A stretch of 64,000 nt of DNA from contig NZ_CP159290.1 of the NCBI RefSeq assembly GCF_040448685.1, forward strand, positions 1,364,001 to 1,428,000, read 5' to 3'. Under the pieces are notes generated by a model. It did no database searches. It was given only the letters and a program-made list of their open reading frames with translations, and was not told where the DNA came from. The DNA is from Cellulosimicrobium sp. ES-005. Its GTDB lineage: Bacteria; Actinomycetota; Actinomycetes; Actinomycetales; Cellulomonadaceae. Both the position numbers and the translations under genes were made by a program. Each line of letters opens with the position of its first letter. Position 1 is the stretch's first letter. Below are positions 16,375 to 25,673 of the stretch, one piece after another.

Positions 16375-17388
16375 GTGAGCGAGACGCCCCTGCTGGTCCG
16401 CGACGTGCCCGAGGAGGCGCTCCTCGCCCGGATCTTCCCTCTGCTGCCCACCGCGCCGACCACCCTCGTCGGTCCGGGGGACGACTGCGCCGTCGTCGCG
16501 GCGCCCGACGGCCGCTACGTCGTGTCGACCGACGTCCTCGTCGAGGACCGGCACTTCCGTCGGCGCTGGTCGTCCGGGTACGACGTCGGGTGGCGGGCCG
16601 CGGTGCAGAACCTCGCCGACGTCGTGTCCATGGGTGCACGCCCCGCGGCGCTCGTCGTCTCGCTCGTCATGCCGGGCGACCTGCCCGTCGACTGGGTCAC
16701 GGGCCTCGCGCGCGGGCTCGCCGACGCGTGCACGCCCCTCGGCGCCGCGGTCGTTGGCGGGGACCTCTCGGGAGGAGACCAGGTCGTCGTCGCGGTCACC
16801 GTCCACGGCGACCTCGAGGGCCGCGAGCCCGTGCTGCGCTCCGGCGCACGGCCGGGCGACGTCGTGGCGCTCGCGGGGGGCCTCGGCCGGTCCGCGGCGG
16901 GGCTCGCGCTGCTCGACGCCGACCGGGCGGACCTCGACGACGCGCTCGTCGTCGCGCACCTGCGCCCCGACCCGCCGCTCGCCGCGGGGCCTGCGGCCGC
17001 CGACGCCGGCGCGACCGCGATGATGGACGTGTCCGACGGGCTGCTGCGTGACGCGGGCCGGATGGCGCGGGCGAGCGGCGTCGTCGTGGACCTCGAGCTC
17101 GCCGCGCTGGGCGCGGACCACGACCGCCTGCGCGCGGCGGCGGTCGTGCTCGACGGCACGAGCGGGGACGGCAACGCCGCGACGGACGCCGGCGACCGCG
17201 CCGAGGGCTGGGTGCTGTCGGGAGGCGAGGACCACGCGCTGCTCGCGACGTTCCCCGCCGACGCCGACCTGCCCGACGGGTTCCGGGCGATCGGCACGGT
17301 CCGACGTGCGTGGTGCGACGATCCCGGCGTCCGGGTCGACGGCCGCGTGGCGCACCGCGCGACGGGGTGGGACCACTTCCGCGCCTGA
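16375..17388 (+). CDS. thiL: Thiamine-monophosphate kinase
   Basis: Phosphorylates thiamine monophosphate to the active cofactor TPP. The 337 aa have the AIR-synthase/PurM fold: GPGDDCAVV near residue 39 and STDVLVEDRHFR bind Mg2+-ATP, AVQNLADVVSMGARP is the central signature, and MMDVSDGLLRDAGRMA and LSGGEDHALLATF complete the active site. The start is GTG 16375. It is convergent with the following GNAT gene, leaving only a 9-nt gap. Confidence 0.96.
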   Translation: MSETPLLVRDVPEEALLARIFPLLPTAPTTLVGPGDDCAVVAAPDGRYVVSTDVLVEDRHFRRRWSSGYDVGWRAAVQNLADVVSMGARPAALVVSLVMPGDLPVDWVTGLARGLADACTPLGAAVVGGDLSGGDQVVVAVTVHGDLEGREPVLRSGARPGDVVALAGGLGRSAAGLALLDADRADLDDALVVAHLRPDPPLAAGPAAADAGATAMMDVSDGLLRDAGRMARASGVVVDLELAALGADHDRLRAAAVVLDGTSGDGNAATDAGDRAEGWVLSGGEDHALLATFPADADLPDGFRAIGTVRRAWCDDPGVRVDGRVAHRATGWDHFRA

Positions 17389-17397
17389 GCGCGGCGG

Positions 17398-17913
17398 TCA
17401 GCCCCGGCGGTAGCGGACGGCGGTCAGGTCCTTGCCGCCGATGTCGTCCCGTCGCTCGACGCCGTCCGGCACGAAGCCGTGGCGACGGTAGAAGCGGCGC
17501 GCGCGCTCCGCGTCCTCGAGGACCCAGAGCGTGACCGTCGTGCCGGGACGCACCTCGCCGAGCATGGTGCGCATGAGGTCGCGCGCGACGCCGCGGCCCC
17601 AGGACTCCGGGTCGAGATAGATGGCGTAGATCTCGAGGTCACCGGGCTCGGCGTCCTCGTCACGGCTCGGGCCGAGCGTCGCGAAGCCGATCGTGCGGCC
17701 GTCCGCGTCGGCGAGCCACGTGCGGGCGCCCGCGGTGGCGAGGCTCTGGACCCAGTGCTGCTCGCGCTGGTCGTGGTCGAGCGAGGCCAGGTACTCGTCG
17801 GGGACGATGCCCGCGTACGCGCCCCTCCAGGACGCGATGTGCACGGCCGCGATGGCGCTCGCGTCCGCGGGAGCGGCCGGGCGGATGGTTACCTCGCTCA
17901 GTTCCGTCACCAT
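17398..17913 (-). CDS. GNAT-family N-acetyltransferase
   Basis: 171 aa starting at ATG 17913 (MVTELSEVTIRPAAP); a longer upstream reading is unsupported. The acetyl-CoA site is LDPESWGRGVARDLM, matching the Q/RxxGxG/A loop, and the C-terminal motif is AERARRFYRRHGFVPDG. HIASWRGAYAGIVPDEYL near the N-terminus is typical of a common actinobacterial subfamily with unassigned small-molecule or protein targets. No partner gene suggests the substrate. Confidence 0.88.
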   Translation of the reverse strand: MVTELSEVTIRPAAPADASAIAAVHIASWRGAYAGIVPDEYLASLDHDQREQHWVQSLATAGARTWLADADGRTIGFATLGPSRDEDAEPGDLEIYAIYLDPESWGRGVARDLMRTMLGEVRPGTTVTLWVLEDAERARRFYRRHGFVPDGVERRDDIGGKDLTAVRYRRG

Positions 17914-18033
17914 GCACAAAGACTGCCACCGCGGCCCGGATCCGCCAAACCGGTTTGTCCCGATCTTCAGGAGATCTCCGCATCTCCGGGGGGTCGTCGC
18001 CCGTGGTCGCGGGGCTGGTCGTGCCGCAGAGAC

Positions 18034-18072
18034 GACGAGAGCGCCTGCCGGGAACCGGCAGACGCTCTCGTC
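18034..18072 (-). terminator. Terminator-like hairpin after rpmB
   Basis: GACGAGAGCGCCTGCCGG pairs with CCGGCAGACGCTCTCGTC (18 bp with one mismatch) around a GAA loop, about 18 nt after the rpmB stop on the minus strand. Confidence 0.7.
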
Positions 18073-18089
18073 ACAGAGTCTCGCGATGC

Positions 18090-18281
18090 TCAGGCGGGGC
18101 GGGTGACCTTCCCGGCCTTGAGGCAGGAGGTGCACACGTTGAGGCGCTTGGGCGTCCCCGCGACCACGGCGCGCACGCGCTGGATGTTCGGGTTCCAGCG
18201 GCGCTTCGTCCGGATGTGGGAGTGCGAGATGCTGTGCCCGAAGCCCGGGCCCTTGCCGCAGACGTCGCAGTTGGCAGCCAC
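18090..18281 (-). CDS. rpmB: 50S ribosomal protein L28, zinc-binding form
   Basis: Large-subunit ribosomal protein of 63 aa, from GTG 18281 with AGGAG upstream. CDVCGKGP at the N-terminus and CTSC near the C-terminus are the four zinc ligands of the C+ form. The body GHSISHSHIRTKRRWNPNIQ is the conserved rRNA-binding region. The C+ form implies that any zinc-independent paralogue for Zur-regulated replacement lies elsewhere. Confidence 0.97.
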   Translation of the reverse strand: MAANCDVCGKGPGFGHSISHSHIRTKRRWNPNIQRVRAVVAGTPKRLNVCTSCLKAGKVTRPA

Positions 18282-18604
18282 GGTTTCTCCTGATCGTCGT
18301 GCACGTCGCGCACGCAGCGGCGACGTCCTGAATGGTCTGTAGGGTGTCTCGCCCGGTGTTCCTCGGCGGCTCCTCGACGGTGTCGAGGGCGCGCGAAGCA
18401 CCCGGGCAACCTCGTCAGGGTAGCCGATCCGAGGGCCCGAGCTCAAACCGGGCGCTCGTCACACCCGCGCGCGCCCGGAGGCGGCCCGGCGGGCGCCCCC
18501 ACGGCGCGCGCGGTTGACTACCGTGGTCCCGACGGCCCGCGGTGCCGTCCGACCGTCCGGCCACCCGGCGCGGTCGTCCCCCGAGCGCGAGGAGCCGGTC
18601 CGAC
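18282..18604. other. Divergent intergenic region rpmB/fakA-like gene
   Basis: About 320 nt hold the promoters for both flanking genes. On the plus strand TTGACT and TACCGT abut at 18514-18524, too close for a -35/-10 pair, so TACCGT alone is the likely -10. On the minus strand CCTACAGACC near 18340 is a weak -10 candidate for rpmB. A small dyad CTCGAC-GGT-GTCGAG lies near 18374. An in-frame GTG at 18542 could extend the downstream gene, but GAGGAG at 18589-18594 supports GTG 18605. Confidence 0.35.
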
Positions 18605-20485
18605 GTGAGCCCCGGAGCCGACGTGGTCGACGCCGCCGTCGTCGTCGCGTGGGGCCACGGTGGCGTCCGTGCGCTCGCCGACGCGCGCGAGTCGCTCGAC
18701 CGCGTGAACGTCTTCCCGGTCGCGGACGCGGACACGGGCACCAACATGTACCTCACGCTCCTGGACGCGGTCCGCGCGCTGCCCGGCGGCGACCCGGCGG
18801 GAGGCGGGGAGACGGGGGCCGCGGGCGGCGCCGGCGACCTGCTCGTGCGCCTGGCCCGCGGTGCGCTCGTCGGGGCGCGCGGCAACTCGGGCGTCATCCT
18901 CAGCGAGTACCTCCGCGGGCTCGCCCTCGCGCTCGCCGAGCACCGGACCGTGACCGGTGCCGCGCTCGCGGGGGGCCTGGACCGCGCCGCCCGCACCGCC
19001 CGCGGCGCGGTGGCCCGCCCCGCACCCGGCACGATCCTCACGGCCGCCGACGCCGCGGCGCGCGCGGCCGCGACCGCGGCGGACGGGCCCGGCGCCTCCT
19101 CGCCCGCGGTCGTCGCGGCCGCGGCCCGGGACGGGGCGCGCGCCGCGGCGCTGCGCAGCACCGGCGAGCTCGACGTGCTCGCGCGGGCGCAGGTCCTCGA
19201 CGCCGGAGCCCTCGGCCTGGTGCTGGTCCTCGGCGCGCTCGTCGCGGCGCTCGACGCGCGACGCACGGGTGTCGTCCCGACGGTCGACCCCGTGGAGGCC
19301 GCCTCGGCACCGGCGCCCGCACGCGACGCCGCGGGGCCGGCAGTGGCGGGTGTGTCGGAGGTGCTCGGCATGATGGCCGGCATGGTTCCGGTGGCGGGCT
19401 CGCCCCGGGAGGCAGGTGCCGGTCCGCAGGACGTCCACGAGGGGGGTGCGTTCGAGGTGATGTTCGTGGTCGACGTCCCCGCGGGTGGAGCGGTGGACCC
19501 GGCCGGCACGCCCGTCGAGGACCCCGCCGAGCCGCTCCGTGCCGAGCTCGCGCGGATCGGCGACTCCGTCGTCGTGGTGGGCGGGCCGGGTGACCACGGC
19601 TCGGGGCTCTGGCAGGCGCACGTCCACACCGACGACCCGATGGCCGCGGTCGCCGTCGGACGTGCCGCGGTCGCGGGCCTGCGGTCCGCGCGGGGCGTCG
19701 GCGAGAAGGCCGCGTCGACCGCGGGGGGAGACGACGCCGCGCTGCGCCAGGTGCGGGTCCGGCACCTCCCGGGGCCCCACGAGGAGGGCCACGCCCTGGA
19801 CACCGCTGCCGGCGGGGCGCACGACGTCGCGACCGTGGCGGCGGACGGCCCGGGTCTGGTCGCCGTGACCACGGCGCCCGGTCTCGTCGCGGACCTCGCC
19901 CGCGCGGGCGCCGTCGTGCTGCTGCGGGAGGCTCCCGGTCCCGTCGACCTGACCGCCCTGCACCGCGTCGCGGTCGACGCCCGCGCGTCGCACGTCGCGC
20001 TCCTGCCCGGCGCGGACCTGCCGGAGGACGACGCCGCGACCCTGCGCGCGACCCTGCGCGAGGACGGGGTCGGGACGCTCGAGGTGCTGCCCGCCGTGAC
20101 CGACCTGCACGTCGCCGTGGCGCTCGCCGCCGCACAGCTCGTGGAGCCCGGTGCGGCGCAGCGGCTCGAGGCGGCACGGTCGGCGCTCGCCGCCGCCCGG
20201 TGGGCTCGGCTCGACGCCCCGGGCGTGCCGGTGCCCGAGCTGGCGCGACGGCTCGCGGACGGGCTCGAACCCCTCCGTGTGCGCGCCGGCACGCTCGTCA
20301 CGGTGCTCGCCGACGACGACGTGCCGGACGCGGCCCTCGACGCGCTCGCGGCGCGCGCGACCGGGGACGGCGCCGAGGTCGTGCTCCTGCGCTCGGGCCG
20401 CGACGGCGGTGCCGTCACGCTCGCCGCCGAGGGGCCGGAGGACGCTGCCGACGACATCGAGGTCACCGTGGAGGCCGAGGGATGA
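18605..20485 (+). CDS. DAK2-domain fatty-acid kinase-like protein
   Basis: Homologue of FakA/YloV, the ATP-binding subunit that phosphorylates fatty acids held by a FakB partner. The start is GTG 18605, with GAGGAG 10 nt upstream. The N-terminal DAK2 domain (about 1-200) has the metal-binding DADTGTNM and nucleotide-site GARGNSGVILSEYLRG. A middle domain shows GDHGSGLWQAHVHTDDP, and a C-terminal DegV-like fold region covers about 400-600. No fakB is nearby. The 626 aa are somewhat long because of Ala/Gly-rich inserts. The ATGA overlap with recG indicates one transcript, as in many Gram-positive genomes (rpmB, yloV, recG). Confidence 0.87.
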   Translation: MSPGADVVDAAVVVAWGHGGVRALADARESLDRVNVFPVADADTGTNMYLTLLDAVRALPGGDPAGGGETGAAGGAGDLLVRLARGALVGARGNSGVILSEYLRGLALALAEHRTVTGAALAGGLDRAARTARGAVARPAPGTILTAADAAARAAATAADGPGASSPAVVAAAARDGARAAALRSTGELDVLARAQVLDAGALGLVLVLGALVAALDARRTGVVPTVDPVEAASAPAPARDAAGPAVAGVSEVLGMMAGMVPVAGSPREAGAGPQDVHEGGAFEVMFVVDVPAGGAVDPAGTPVEDPAEPLRAELARIGDSVVVVGGPGDHGSGLWQAHVHTDDPMAAVAVGRAAVAGLRSARGVGEKAASTAGGDDAALRQVRVRHLPGPHEEGHALDTAAGGAHDVATVAADGPGLVAVTTAPGLVADLARAGAVVLLREAPGPVDLTALHRVAVDARASHVALLPGADLPEDDAATLRATLREDGVGTLEVLPAVTDLHVAVALAAAQLVEPGAAQRLEAARSALAAARWARLDAPGVPVPELARRLADGLEPLRVRAGTLVTVLADDDVPDAALDALAARATGDGAEVVLLRSGRDGGAVTLAAEGPEDAADDIEVTVEAEG

Positions 20486-22740
20486 GCGATCGCCTGGCCG
20501 AGCCGCTGACCCGCGCGGTCGGCACGCGCAGCGCGGGTCCGCTCGCGAAGCTGGGCCTCGAGACCGTCGGGGACCTCCTGCGGCACTACCCGCGGCGGTA
20601 CGGCGACCCGGGGCGCCTCACCGACCTCGGGGGTCTCGCGCTCGGCGAGCACGTGACGATCGTCGCGCAGGTCCGCAGCGCGACGGTCCGGCGCATGCGC
20701 AACCGCGCGGGCGCGATCCTCGAGGCGGTCGTGACCGACGGTCCGCAGCAGCTCTCGCTCACGTTCTTCGCCAAGAGCCCGAACGTCCTGCGCTACCACG
20801 AGCAACGGCTGGCGCCGGGGCGGCACGGGCTCTTCACCGGCGTCGTCGGGCTGTACCGCGGCACGCGGCAGCTCACGCACCCCGACTACAAGATCATCGG
20901 GGTCGACGACGACGCCGAGGACGCGGAGAGCGCCGTGCTCGAGGCGAGCCGGCCCATCCCGATCTATCCCGCGAGCGCGAGCATCCCGAGCTGGAAGATC
21001 CAGCCCGCGGTGCGCACCGTGCTCGACCCGCTGCGCGAGGAGGACGTCCCGGACCCGCTCCCGGACGCCGTGCGCGAGCGGCACGGGCTCGGGACGCGGC
21101 TCGAGGCGCTGCGCGACGTGCACGAGCCCTACGACGAGAAGCAGTGGCGGCGCGGGCGCGACCGGCTGCGGTACGAGGAGGCGTTCGTCCTCCAGGCGGC
21201 GCTCGCCCAGCGCCGGGCCCGCGCCGCGGCCGAGCCCGCGACGGCGCGACCCCTCCGTGGCCCGGGGGAGCCGAGCATCCTCGCCGACTTCGACGACGCC
21301 CTCCCGTTCACGTTGACGACGGGTCAGCGCGAGGTCGGGGAGGAGATCGCGGCCGACCTCGCGCTCCCGCGCCCGATGCAGCGTCTCCTGCAGGGCGAGG
21401 TGGGCTCCGGCAAGACGGTCGTCGCGCTGCGCGCCATGCTCCAGGTGATCGACGCCGGCGGGCAGGCGGCGCTCCTCGCCCCGACCGAGGTGCTCGCCGC
21501 GCAGCACGCGCGCACCCTGCGCGCGCTGCTCGGCCCGCTCGCGGAGGGCGGCTTCCTCGGGGGCGCCGAGCACGGGACGCGCGTGGCGCTGCTCACGGGG
21601 TCGCTCGGCGCGGCGGCGCGCAAGGAGGCGCTGCTCGACGCCGCGAGCGGCGCCGCCGGGATCGTCGTCGGCACCCACGCCCTGCTGTCGGAGAACGTGC
21701 AGTTCGCCGACCTCGGCCTCGTCGTCGTGGACGAGCAGCACCGGTTCGGCGTCGAGCAGCGCGACGCGCTGCGGGCCAAGGCCCGTACGAGCCCGCACCT
21801 GCTCGTGATGACGGCGACCCCCATCCCGCGCACGGTCGCGATGACCGTGTTCGGCGACCTCGAGACCTCGTCGCTCACCGAGATCCCGGCCGGGCGCGCC
21901 GGCATCACGACCCACGTCGTGCCCGCCGGCAACGAGGCGTGGATGGAGCGCACGTGGGCGCGCGTGCGCGAGGAGGTCGACGCCGGGCACCGCGCGTACG
22001 TGGTGTGCGCGCGCATCCACCCGGACGAGCCGGACGCCGACGCGCCGTCGAAGCGGACCGACGACTTCGACGAGGTGCCCGACTTCCTCCTCGACCCCGA
22101 CGCCCCGGACGCCTCGGACCGCGCGCCCCTGCGGGCGGTGCTCGAGGTCGCCGAGGAGCTGCGCGCGCACCCGCGCCTCGCGGGGCTCGAGGTCGGGGTG
22201 CTGCACGGGCAGATGCCCCCGGCGGACAAGGACGCCGTGATGGCCGACTTCGCGTCCGGTGCGGTCCAGGTGCTCGTCTCGACGACCGTCGTCGAGGTCG
22301 GGGTCGACGTCCCCGAGGCGACGGCGATGGTCGTGCTCGACGCCGACCGGTTCGGCATCTCCCAGCTCCACCAGCTCCGCGGGCGCGTCGGGCGCGGGTC
22401 CGCGGCGGGGCTGTGCCTGCTCGTGTCGACCGCGCAGCCCGGCACGCCTGCTGCGACCCGCGTCGAGACCCTCGCGCGCACCACCGACGGGTTCGAGCTC
22501 GCGACCGTCGACCTCGAGCTGCGCAGCGAGGGCGACGTCCTCGGGGCCGCGCAGTCGGGGCGCGCGAGCTCTCTGCGGCTCCTGCGCGTCGTCAAGGACG
22601 CGGACGTCATCGCGACCGCGCGCGCCGACGCCGCCGCCGTCGTGGCGGAGGATCCGGACCTGACCGGCCACCCGGCGCTCGCCGACGCGATCCGCGACCA
22701 GCTCGACCCGGAGCGCGAGGAGTTCCTCGAGCGGGCGTGA
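20482..22740 (+). CDS. recG: ATP-dependent DNA helicase RecG
   Basis: Remodels stalled replication forks and branched recombination intermediates. The 752 aa begin with a wedge/OB domain (about 1-230, VGDLLRHYPRRYGDP). The helicase core has Walker A GEVGSGKT near residue 305, the DEQHRFG Walker B box, TATPIPRT motif III, STTVVEVGVDVP motif V and QLRGRVGRG motif VI. The C-terminal TRIP-like region ends near 740. An acidic insert (DAPSKRTDDFDEVPDF, about 515-535) is typical of actinobacterial RecG. Confidence 0.97.
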   Translation: MSDRLAEPLTRAVGTRSAGPLAKLGLETVGDLLRHYPRRYGDPGRLTDLGGLALGEHVTIVAQVRSATVRRMRNRAGAILEAVVTDGPQQLSLTFFAKSPNVLRYHEQRLAPGRHGLFTGVVGLYRGTRQLTHPDYKIIGVDDDAEDAESAVLEASRPIPIYPASASIPSWKIQPAVRTVLDPLREEDVPDPLPDAVRERHGLGTRLEALRDVHEPYDEKQWRRGRDRLRYEEAFVLQAALAQRRARAAAEPATARPLRGPGEPSILADFDDALPFTLTTGQREVGEEIAADLALPRPMQRLLQGEVGSGKTVVALRAMLQVIDAGGQAALLAPTEVLAAQHARTLRALLGPLAEGGFLGGAEHGTRVALLTGSLGAAARKEALLDAASGAAGIVVGTHALLSENVQFADLGLVVVDEQHRFGVEQRDALRAKARTSPHLLVMTATPIPRTVAMTVFGDLETSSLTEIPAGRAGITTHVVPAGNEAWMERTWARVREEVDAGHRAYVVCARIHPDEPDADAPSKRTDDFDEVPDFLLDPDAPDASDRAPLRAVLEVAEELRAHPRLAGLEVGVLHGQMPPADKDAVMADFASGAVQVLVSTTVVEVGVDVPEATAMVVLDADRFGISQLHQLRGRVGRGSAAGLCLLVSTAQPGTPAATRVETLARTTDGFELATVDLELRSEGDVLGAAQSGRASSLRLLRVVKDADVIATARADAAAVVAEDPDLTGHPALADAIRDQLDPEREEFLERA

Positions 22741-22879
22741 GGCGGTCGTGGTCCACCGTCCCCGTCGTCCCCCGGTCGTCGAGGCCGCAGGCGTCGCGAG
22801 GGTGCGCGCACGCTCGCGCCCTGTCCCGGACCGGGCCCGGCTACGCCGTCTCGGCCCAGGGCCGTCGTTCGACAGGCTC

Positions 22880-22885
22880 TAGGCT
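22880..22885 (+). promoter_or_regulatory. Leaderless-type -10 (TAGGCT) for rsmD
   Basis: TAGGCT, 6 nt, then GTG 22892. TTCGAC lies 6 nt further upstream; no standard -35 is clear. Confidence 0.6.
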
Positions 22886-22891
22886 GGGCGC

Positions 22892-23515
22892 GTGACGAGG
22901 ATCGTGGCGGGGACGGTAGGGGGACGCACGCTGCAGGTCCCGCCGCGCGGGACGCGGCCGACGAGCGAGCGCGTCCGCGAGGCGATCTTCTCGCGCCTCG
23001 AGCACCTGGGCGTGGTCGACGACGCGCACGTCCTCGACCTCTACGCCGGCTCGGGCGCGCTCGGTCTGGAGGCCGCGAGCCGGGGCGCCGCCGACGTGAC
23101 GCTCGTCGACTCCGCCCGGGTCGCCGCCGACGTCGCCCGACGCAACGTCGCCGCCCTGGGCCTCCGCGACGTGCGGGTCGTCGCCCAGCCGGCCGAGGCG
23201 TTCGTCGCCGGCGTGGCGGCCGCCGCGGCGCAGCGCCCGGCCGGCGGGGCGGACGGAACGCCGGCCTCCGTTCGGGCGGGCCACGGCCCGTACCACCTCG
23301 TGCTCGTCGACCCGCCGTACGACGTCACCGCCGAGGCGCTGGAGCGCGTCCTCGCCCACCTCGCCGCGCCCGGCGTCCTCGACCCGGCCGCCGTCGTCGT
23401 CGTCGAGCGCTCCACCCGGACCCCGGAACCGGCCTGGCCGACAGGCTGGGAGCTCGTCGCGCGCAAGGACTACGGCGAGACGACGGTCTACTTCGTCGGC
23501 CCCGCCCTCCCGTAG
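22892..23515 (+). CDS. rsmD: 16S rRNA (guanine(966)-N2)-methyltransferase
   Basis: Methylates G966 of 16S rRNA during 30S assembly. The start is GTG 22892; RIVAGTVGGR is the normal N-terminus. VLDLYAGSGALGLEAASRGA binds SAM and VDPPYDV is the N6/N2 catalytic DPPY motif. The 207 aa include an Ala/Gly-rich insert (about 108-128) before the DPPY motif. Position between recG and coaD is the standard order, though a GNAT gene intervenes here. Confidence 0.95.
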   Translation: MTRIVAGTVGGRTLQVPPRGTRPTSERVREAIFSRLEHLGVVDDAHVLDLYAGSGALGLEAASRGAADVTLVDSARVAADVARRNVAALGLRDVRVVAQPAEAFVAGVAAAAAQRPAGGADGTPASVRAGHGPYHLVLVDPPYDVTAEALERVLAHLAAPGVLDPAAVVVVERSTRTPEPAWPTGWELVARKDYGETTVYFVGPALP

Positions 23516-23531
23516 CCCACCCCTGACCGCC

Positions 23532-23585
23532 GAGCGGGTGGTTCTGGCGCGTCCTGCGACCCGGACGCGCCGGAACCACCTGCTC
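23532..23585. terminator. 23-nt-arm hairpin between rsmD and a GNAT gene
   Basis: GAGCGGGTGGTTCTGGCGCGTCC (23532-23554) pairs with GGACGCGCCGGAACCACCTGCTC (23563-23585), with two mismatches and an 8-nt loop. It lies between convergent genes, so it could act in both directions. No T-tract is visible on either side. Confidence 0.65.
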
Positions 23586-23624
23586 GACGTGTCGGGAGGG
23601 CCTGGTCGGTGGCGAGGCGGGGGG

Positions 23625-24368
23625 TCAGCGGGGTGGGGCGTGGGTCTCGGAGGGGGCGAGGAGGCCGACCGGGGCGGTCGCGAGGGCGGTGGGGTCGGCC
23701 GGGTCGACGAGCGCGACGCGGTCGCCGCGCGCGGCGTCGAGCAGGCGGCGGGTCGCGGTGTCGTCGGCGAGCGTGCCCTCGCTCCCGCGGAGGTTCTCCG
23801 CGAGGAAGGCACGCAGCGGGGCTGCCGGGACGTCGTCGGCGGTGCCCTGGCCGAGCGGGAACGACACGAGCAGGAGCGCCGGGACGCGCTCGCCGCCGGG
23901 GCCGTCGCCGGGCTGGAAGTAGGGGAGGGCGAGGACGCGCGCGCCGAGCCGTGCGTAGAACCGCAGCCGCGCGACCGGGTCGCCGTGCGCCTCGCTGCCC
24001 ACGTGGTGCGCGGGGTGCTCGACCTCCCCGACGACGAGCAGCGGGTCGAGCGCGCGCCAGTCGTCGAGGGCGGCGGCGACCAGCCGGGCGCCCACCCCGC
24101 CGCCGCGCCGACCCGGGGCGATCGCGAGGTAGAGGACGAGGAGGACGCGTGCGTCGGGGAACCACTCGCCGACGACGCCGGCGATGACGCGCCCGTCCTC
24201 GACCACCCCGAGGCTGCGCAGGCGCCCGGTCGCGTGGGCGTCGACGAGCTCGTCCCCGCCCATGAGCTCGGCGGGCGGGAACGACGGCGTCAGCACGTCG
24301 CGGTGGAGCGAGCGGACGAGCTCGGGCGTGGCGAGCGGGACGACGGCGGGCTCCTCGGGGGCGGTCAC
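23625..24368 (-). CDS. GNAT-family acetyltransferase, two-lobed
   Basis: 247 aa from GTG 24368, or 250 aa from ATG 24377. The N-terminal half has an acetyl-CoA motif region, YLAIAPGRRGGGVGARLV, and LRFYARLGARVLALPYFQPG as motif B; the C-terminal third (about 165-245) carries no second obvious Q/RxxGxG/A loop. GACGAT lies 7 nt before GTG 24368 and ATG 24375-24377 overlaps that hexamer, so I favour the GTG. Substrate unknown; it interrupts the rsmD-coaD order. Confidence 0.78.
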   Translation of the reverse strand: MTAPEEPAVVPLATPELVRSLHRDVLTPSFPPAELMGGDELVDAHATGRLRSLGVVEDGRVIAGVVGEWFPDARVLLVLYLAIAPGRRGGGVGARLVAAALDDWRALDPLLVVGEVEHPAHHVGSEAHGDPVARLRFYARLGARVLALPYFQPGDGPGGERVPALLLVSFPLGQGTADDVPAAPLRAFLAENLRGSEGTLADDTATRRLLDAARGDRVALVDPADPTALATAPVGLLAPSETHAPPR

Positions 24369-24443
24369 GCCGACCATCGTCGCGCGCGGGGCCGATCCGC
24401 GCCCGCCCGGCCGTGCCGCCGGGGTCCGCGCGCTCCCGTGTAC

Positions 24444-24449
24444 TACCGT
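24444..24449 (+). promoter_or_regulatory. Leaderless-type -10 (TACCGT) for coaD
   Basis: TACCGT, 6 nt, then GTG 24456. Confidence 0.55.
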
Positions 24450-24455
24450 GACGAG

Positions 24456-24956
24456 GTGACCACAGCCGTCTGTCCCGGGTCGTTCGACCCGATCACCCTG
24501 GGCCACCTCGACATCGTCCGACGCGCCCGCGCGCTCTTCGACGAGGTCGTCGTCGGCGTCGCACGGAACGCGTCGAAGTCGGCGCTGCTGAGCGTCGACG
24601 AGCGCGTCGCGCTCGCCCGCGCGGCCGTCGACGACGCCGGGCTGGACGGGGTCCGCGTCGAGGTCGTGCCGGGGCTCCTGGTGGACTTCTGCCGCGAGAT
24701 CGGGGCGGTCGCCGTGGTCAAGGGCCTGCGCGGTGGCGCGGACTTCGACGCCGAGCTGCCGATGGCGCTCATGAACCGGCACCTGGCGGGCGTCGAGACC
24801 GTGTTCGTCGCGGGCGACGCCGCGCTGCAGCACGTCGCGTCGTCGCTCGTGAAGGACATCGCGCGGTACGGGGGACCGGTGGACGACCTCGTCCCGCCGG
24901 GGGTGGGCGACGCCGTCCGTGCGGCGCTGGCACGGGTGCAGGGGAGCAGCAGGTGA
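24456..24956 (+). CDS. coaD: Phosphopantetheine adenylyltransferase
   Basis: Penultimate step of coenzyme A synthesis. From GTG 24456 the protein begins VTTAVCPGSFDPITLGH, whose TxGH nucleotidyltransferase motif binds ATP. VVKGLRGGADFDAELPMA and the C-terminal SSLVKDIARYGG (the ISSTxxR-type loop) are conserved. 166 aa is the expected length. The upstream part of the open frame is non-coding. The stop overlaps the next gene (GTGA). Confidence 0.96.
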   Translation: MTTAVCPGSFDPITLGHLDIVRRARALFDEVVVGVARNASKSALLSVDERVALARAAVDDAGLDGVRVEVVPGLLVDFCREIGAVAVVKGLRGGADFDAELPMALMNRHLAGVETVFVAGDAALQHVASSLVKDIARYGGPVDDLVPPGVGDAVRAALARVQGSSR

Positions 24957-25552
24957 GCACGACGGGGAGGACCGGGTACGTGAGCGAGCAGCAGGACCGG
25001 CGGGTGACGCACGAGGAGCGCGCGACGGAGGAGGCGCAGGTCGGGCTGAACGCGATCCTCGACGACCTGACGCACCTCGTGGAGACGGCGCGCGCGATGC
25101 CCATGTCGTCGTCGGTGCTGGTGCACAAGGGCGACGCGGTCGCGCTCCTGGACGAGCTGCGCGGCGCGCTGCCGGAGCAGCTCGCGCACGCGGACGAGGT
25201 GCTCGCGCAGGCGGACGCCGTGCTGGAGGACGCGCACCGGCAGGCGGAGGAGATCCTCACGACGGCGCGGGCGCGCGCGATCGAGCTCGTGCAGGCGGAG
25301 CAGGTCGTCGTGCAGGCGGAGTCACGGGCCCGGGAGATCGTCGACGAGGCCGAGGAGGCCGCGGCCGTGCTCCGACGCGACGCCGACGACTACTGCGACC
25401 GCAGGCTCGCGGACTTCGAGGTCGACCTCGGCAAGCTGCTCGCACAGGTCCAGGGCGGCCGCGCCAAGCTCGCGGACCGCCTCGGGGACCGCGTCGCCGA
25501 GCCGGAGGAGTCGCCGTTCCCGGCGACGATGCGCGAGCGCACCGGCCGCTGA
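24953..25552 (+). CDS. Coiled-coil protein, DivIVA-like
   Basis: 199 aa, translationally coupled to coaD. From about residue 80 to 190 it is one long charged helix rich in Ala, Glu, Arg and Gln (ADEVLAQADAVLEDAHRQAEEIL), like DivIVA or ATP-synthase b-subunit-type coiled coils. Residues 35-75 form a short helical region with MPMSSSVLVHKGDAVALLDEL, conserved in actinobacterial proteins next to coaD. A role in polar growth or cell division is possible from similarity, but is not shown by sequence. Confidence 0.7.
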   Translation: MSTTGRTGYVSEQQDRRVTHEERATEEAQVGLNAILDDLTHLVETARAMPMSSSVLVHKGDAVALLDELRGALPEQLAHADEVLAQADAVLEDAHRQAEEILTTARARAIELVQAEQVVVQAESRAREIVDEAEEAAAVLRRDADDYCDRRLADFEVDLGKLLAQVQGGRAKLADRLGDRVAEPEESPFPATMRERTGR

Positions 25553-25673
25553 GTCCCTCACCGGGCCGGCGCGGAGCGTCTGCGGTGCCGACGACCACCG
25601 GCTGCTCGGCGGCGGGCCGGGTCGTGGGCTCCCCACAGGACGTGGCAGGTGGCGGTCGGGCCGTCGCGTGACG

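Noticed and set aside
18415-22671. 1418-aa minus-strand frame
   Set aside because: Lies opposite the DAK2 gene and recG; low-complexity Ser/Ala/Arg protein with no signature.
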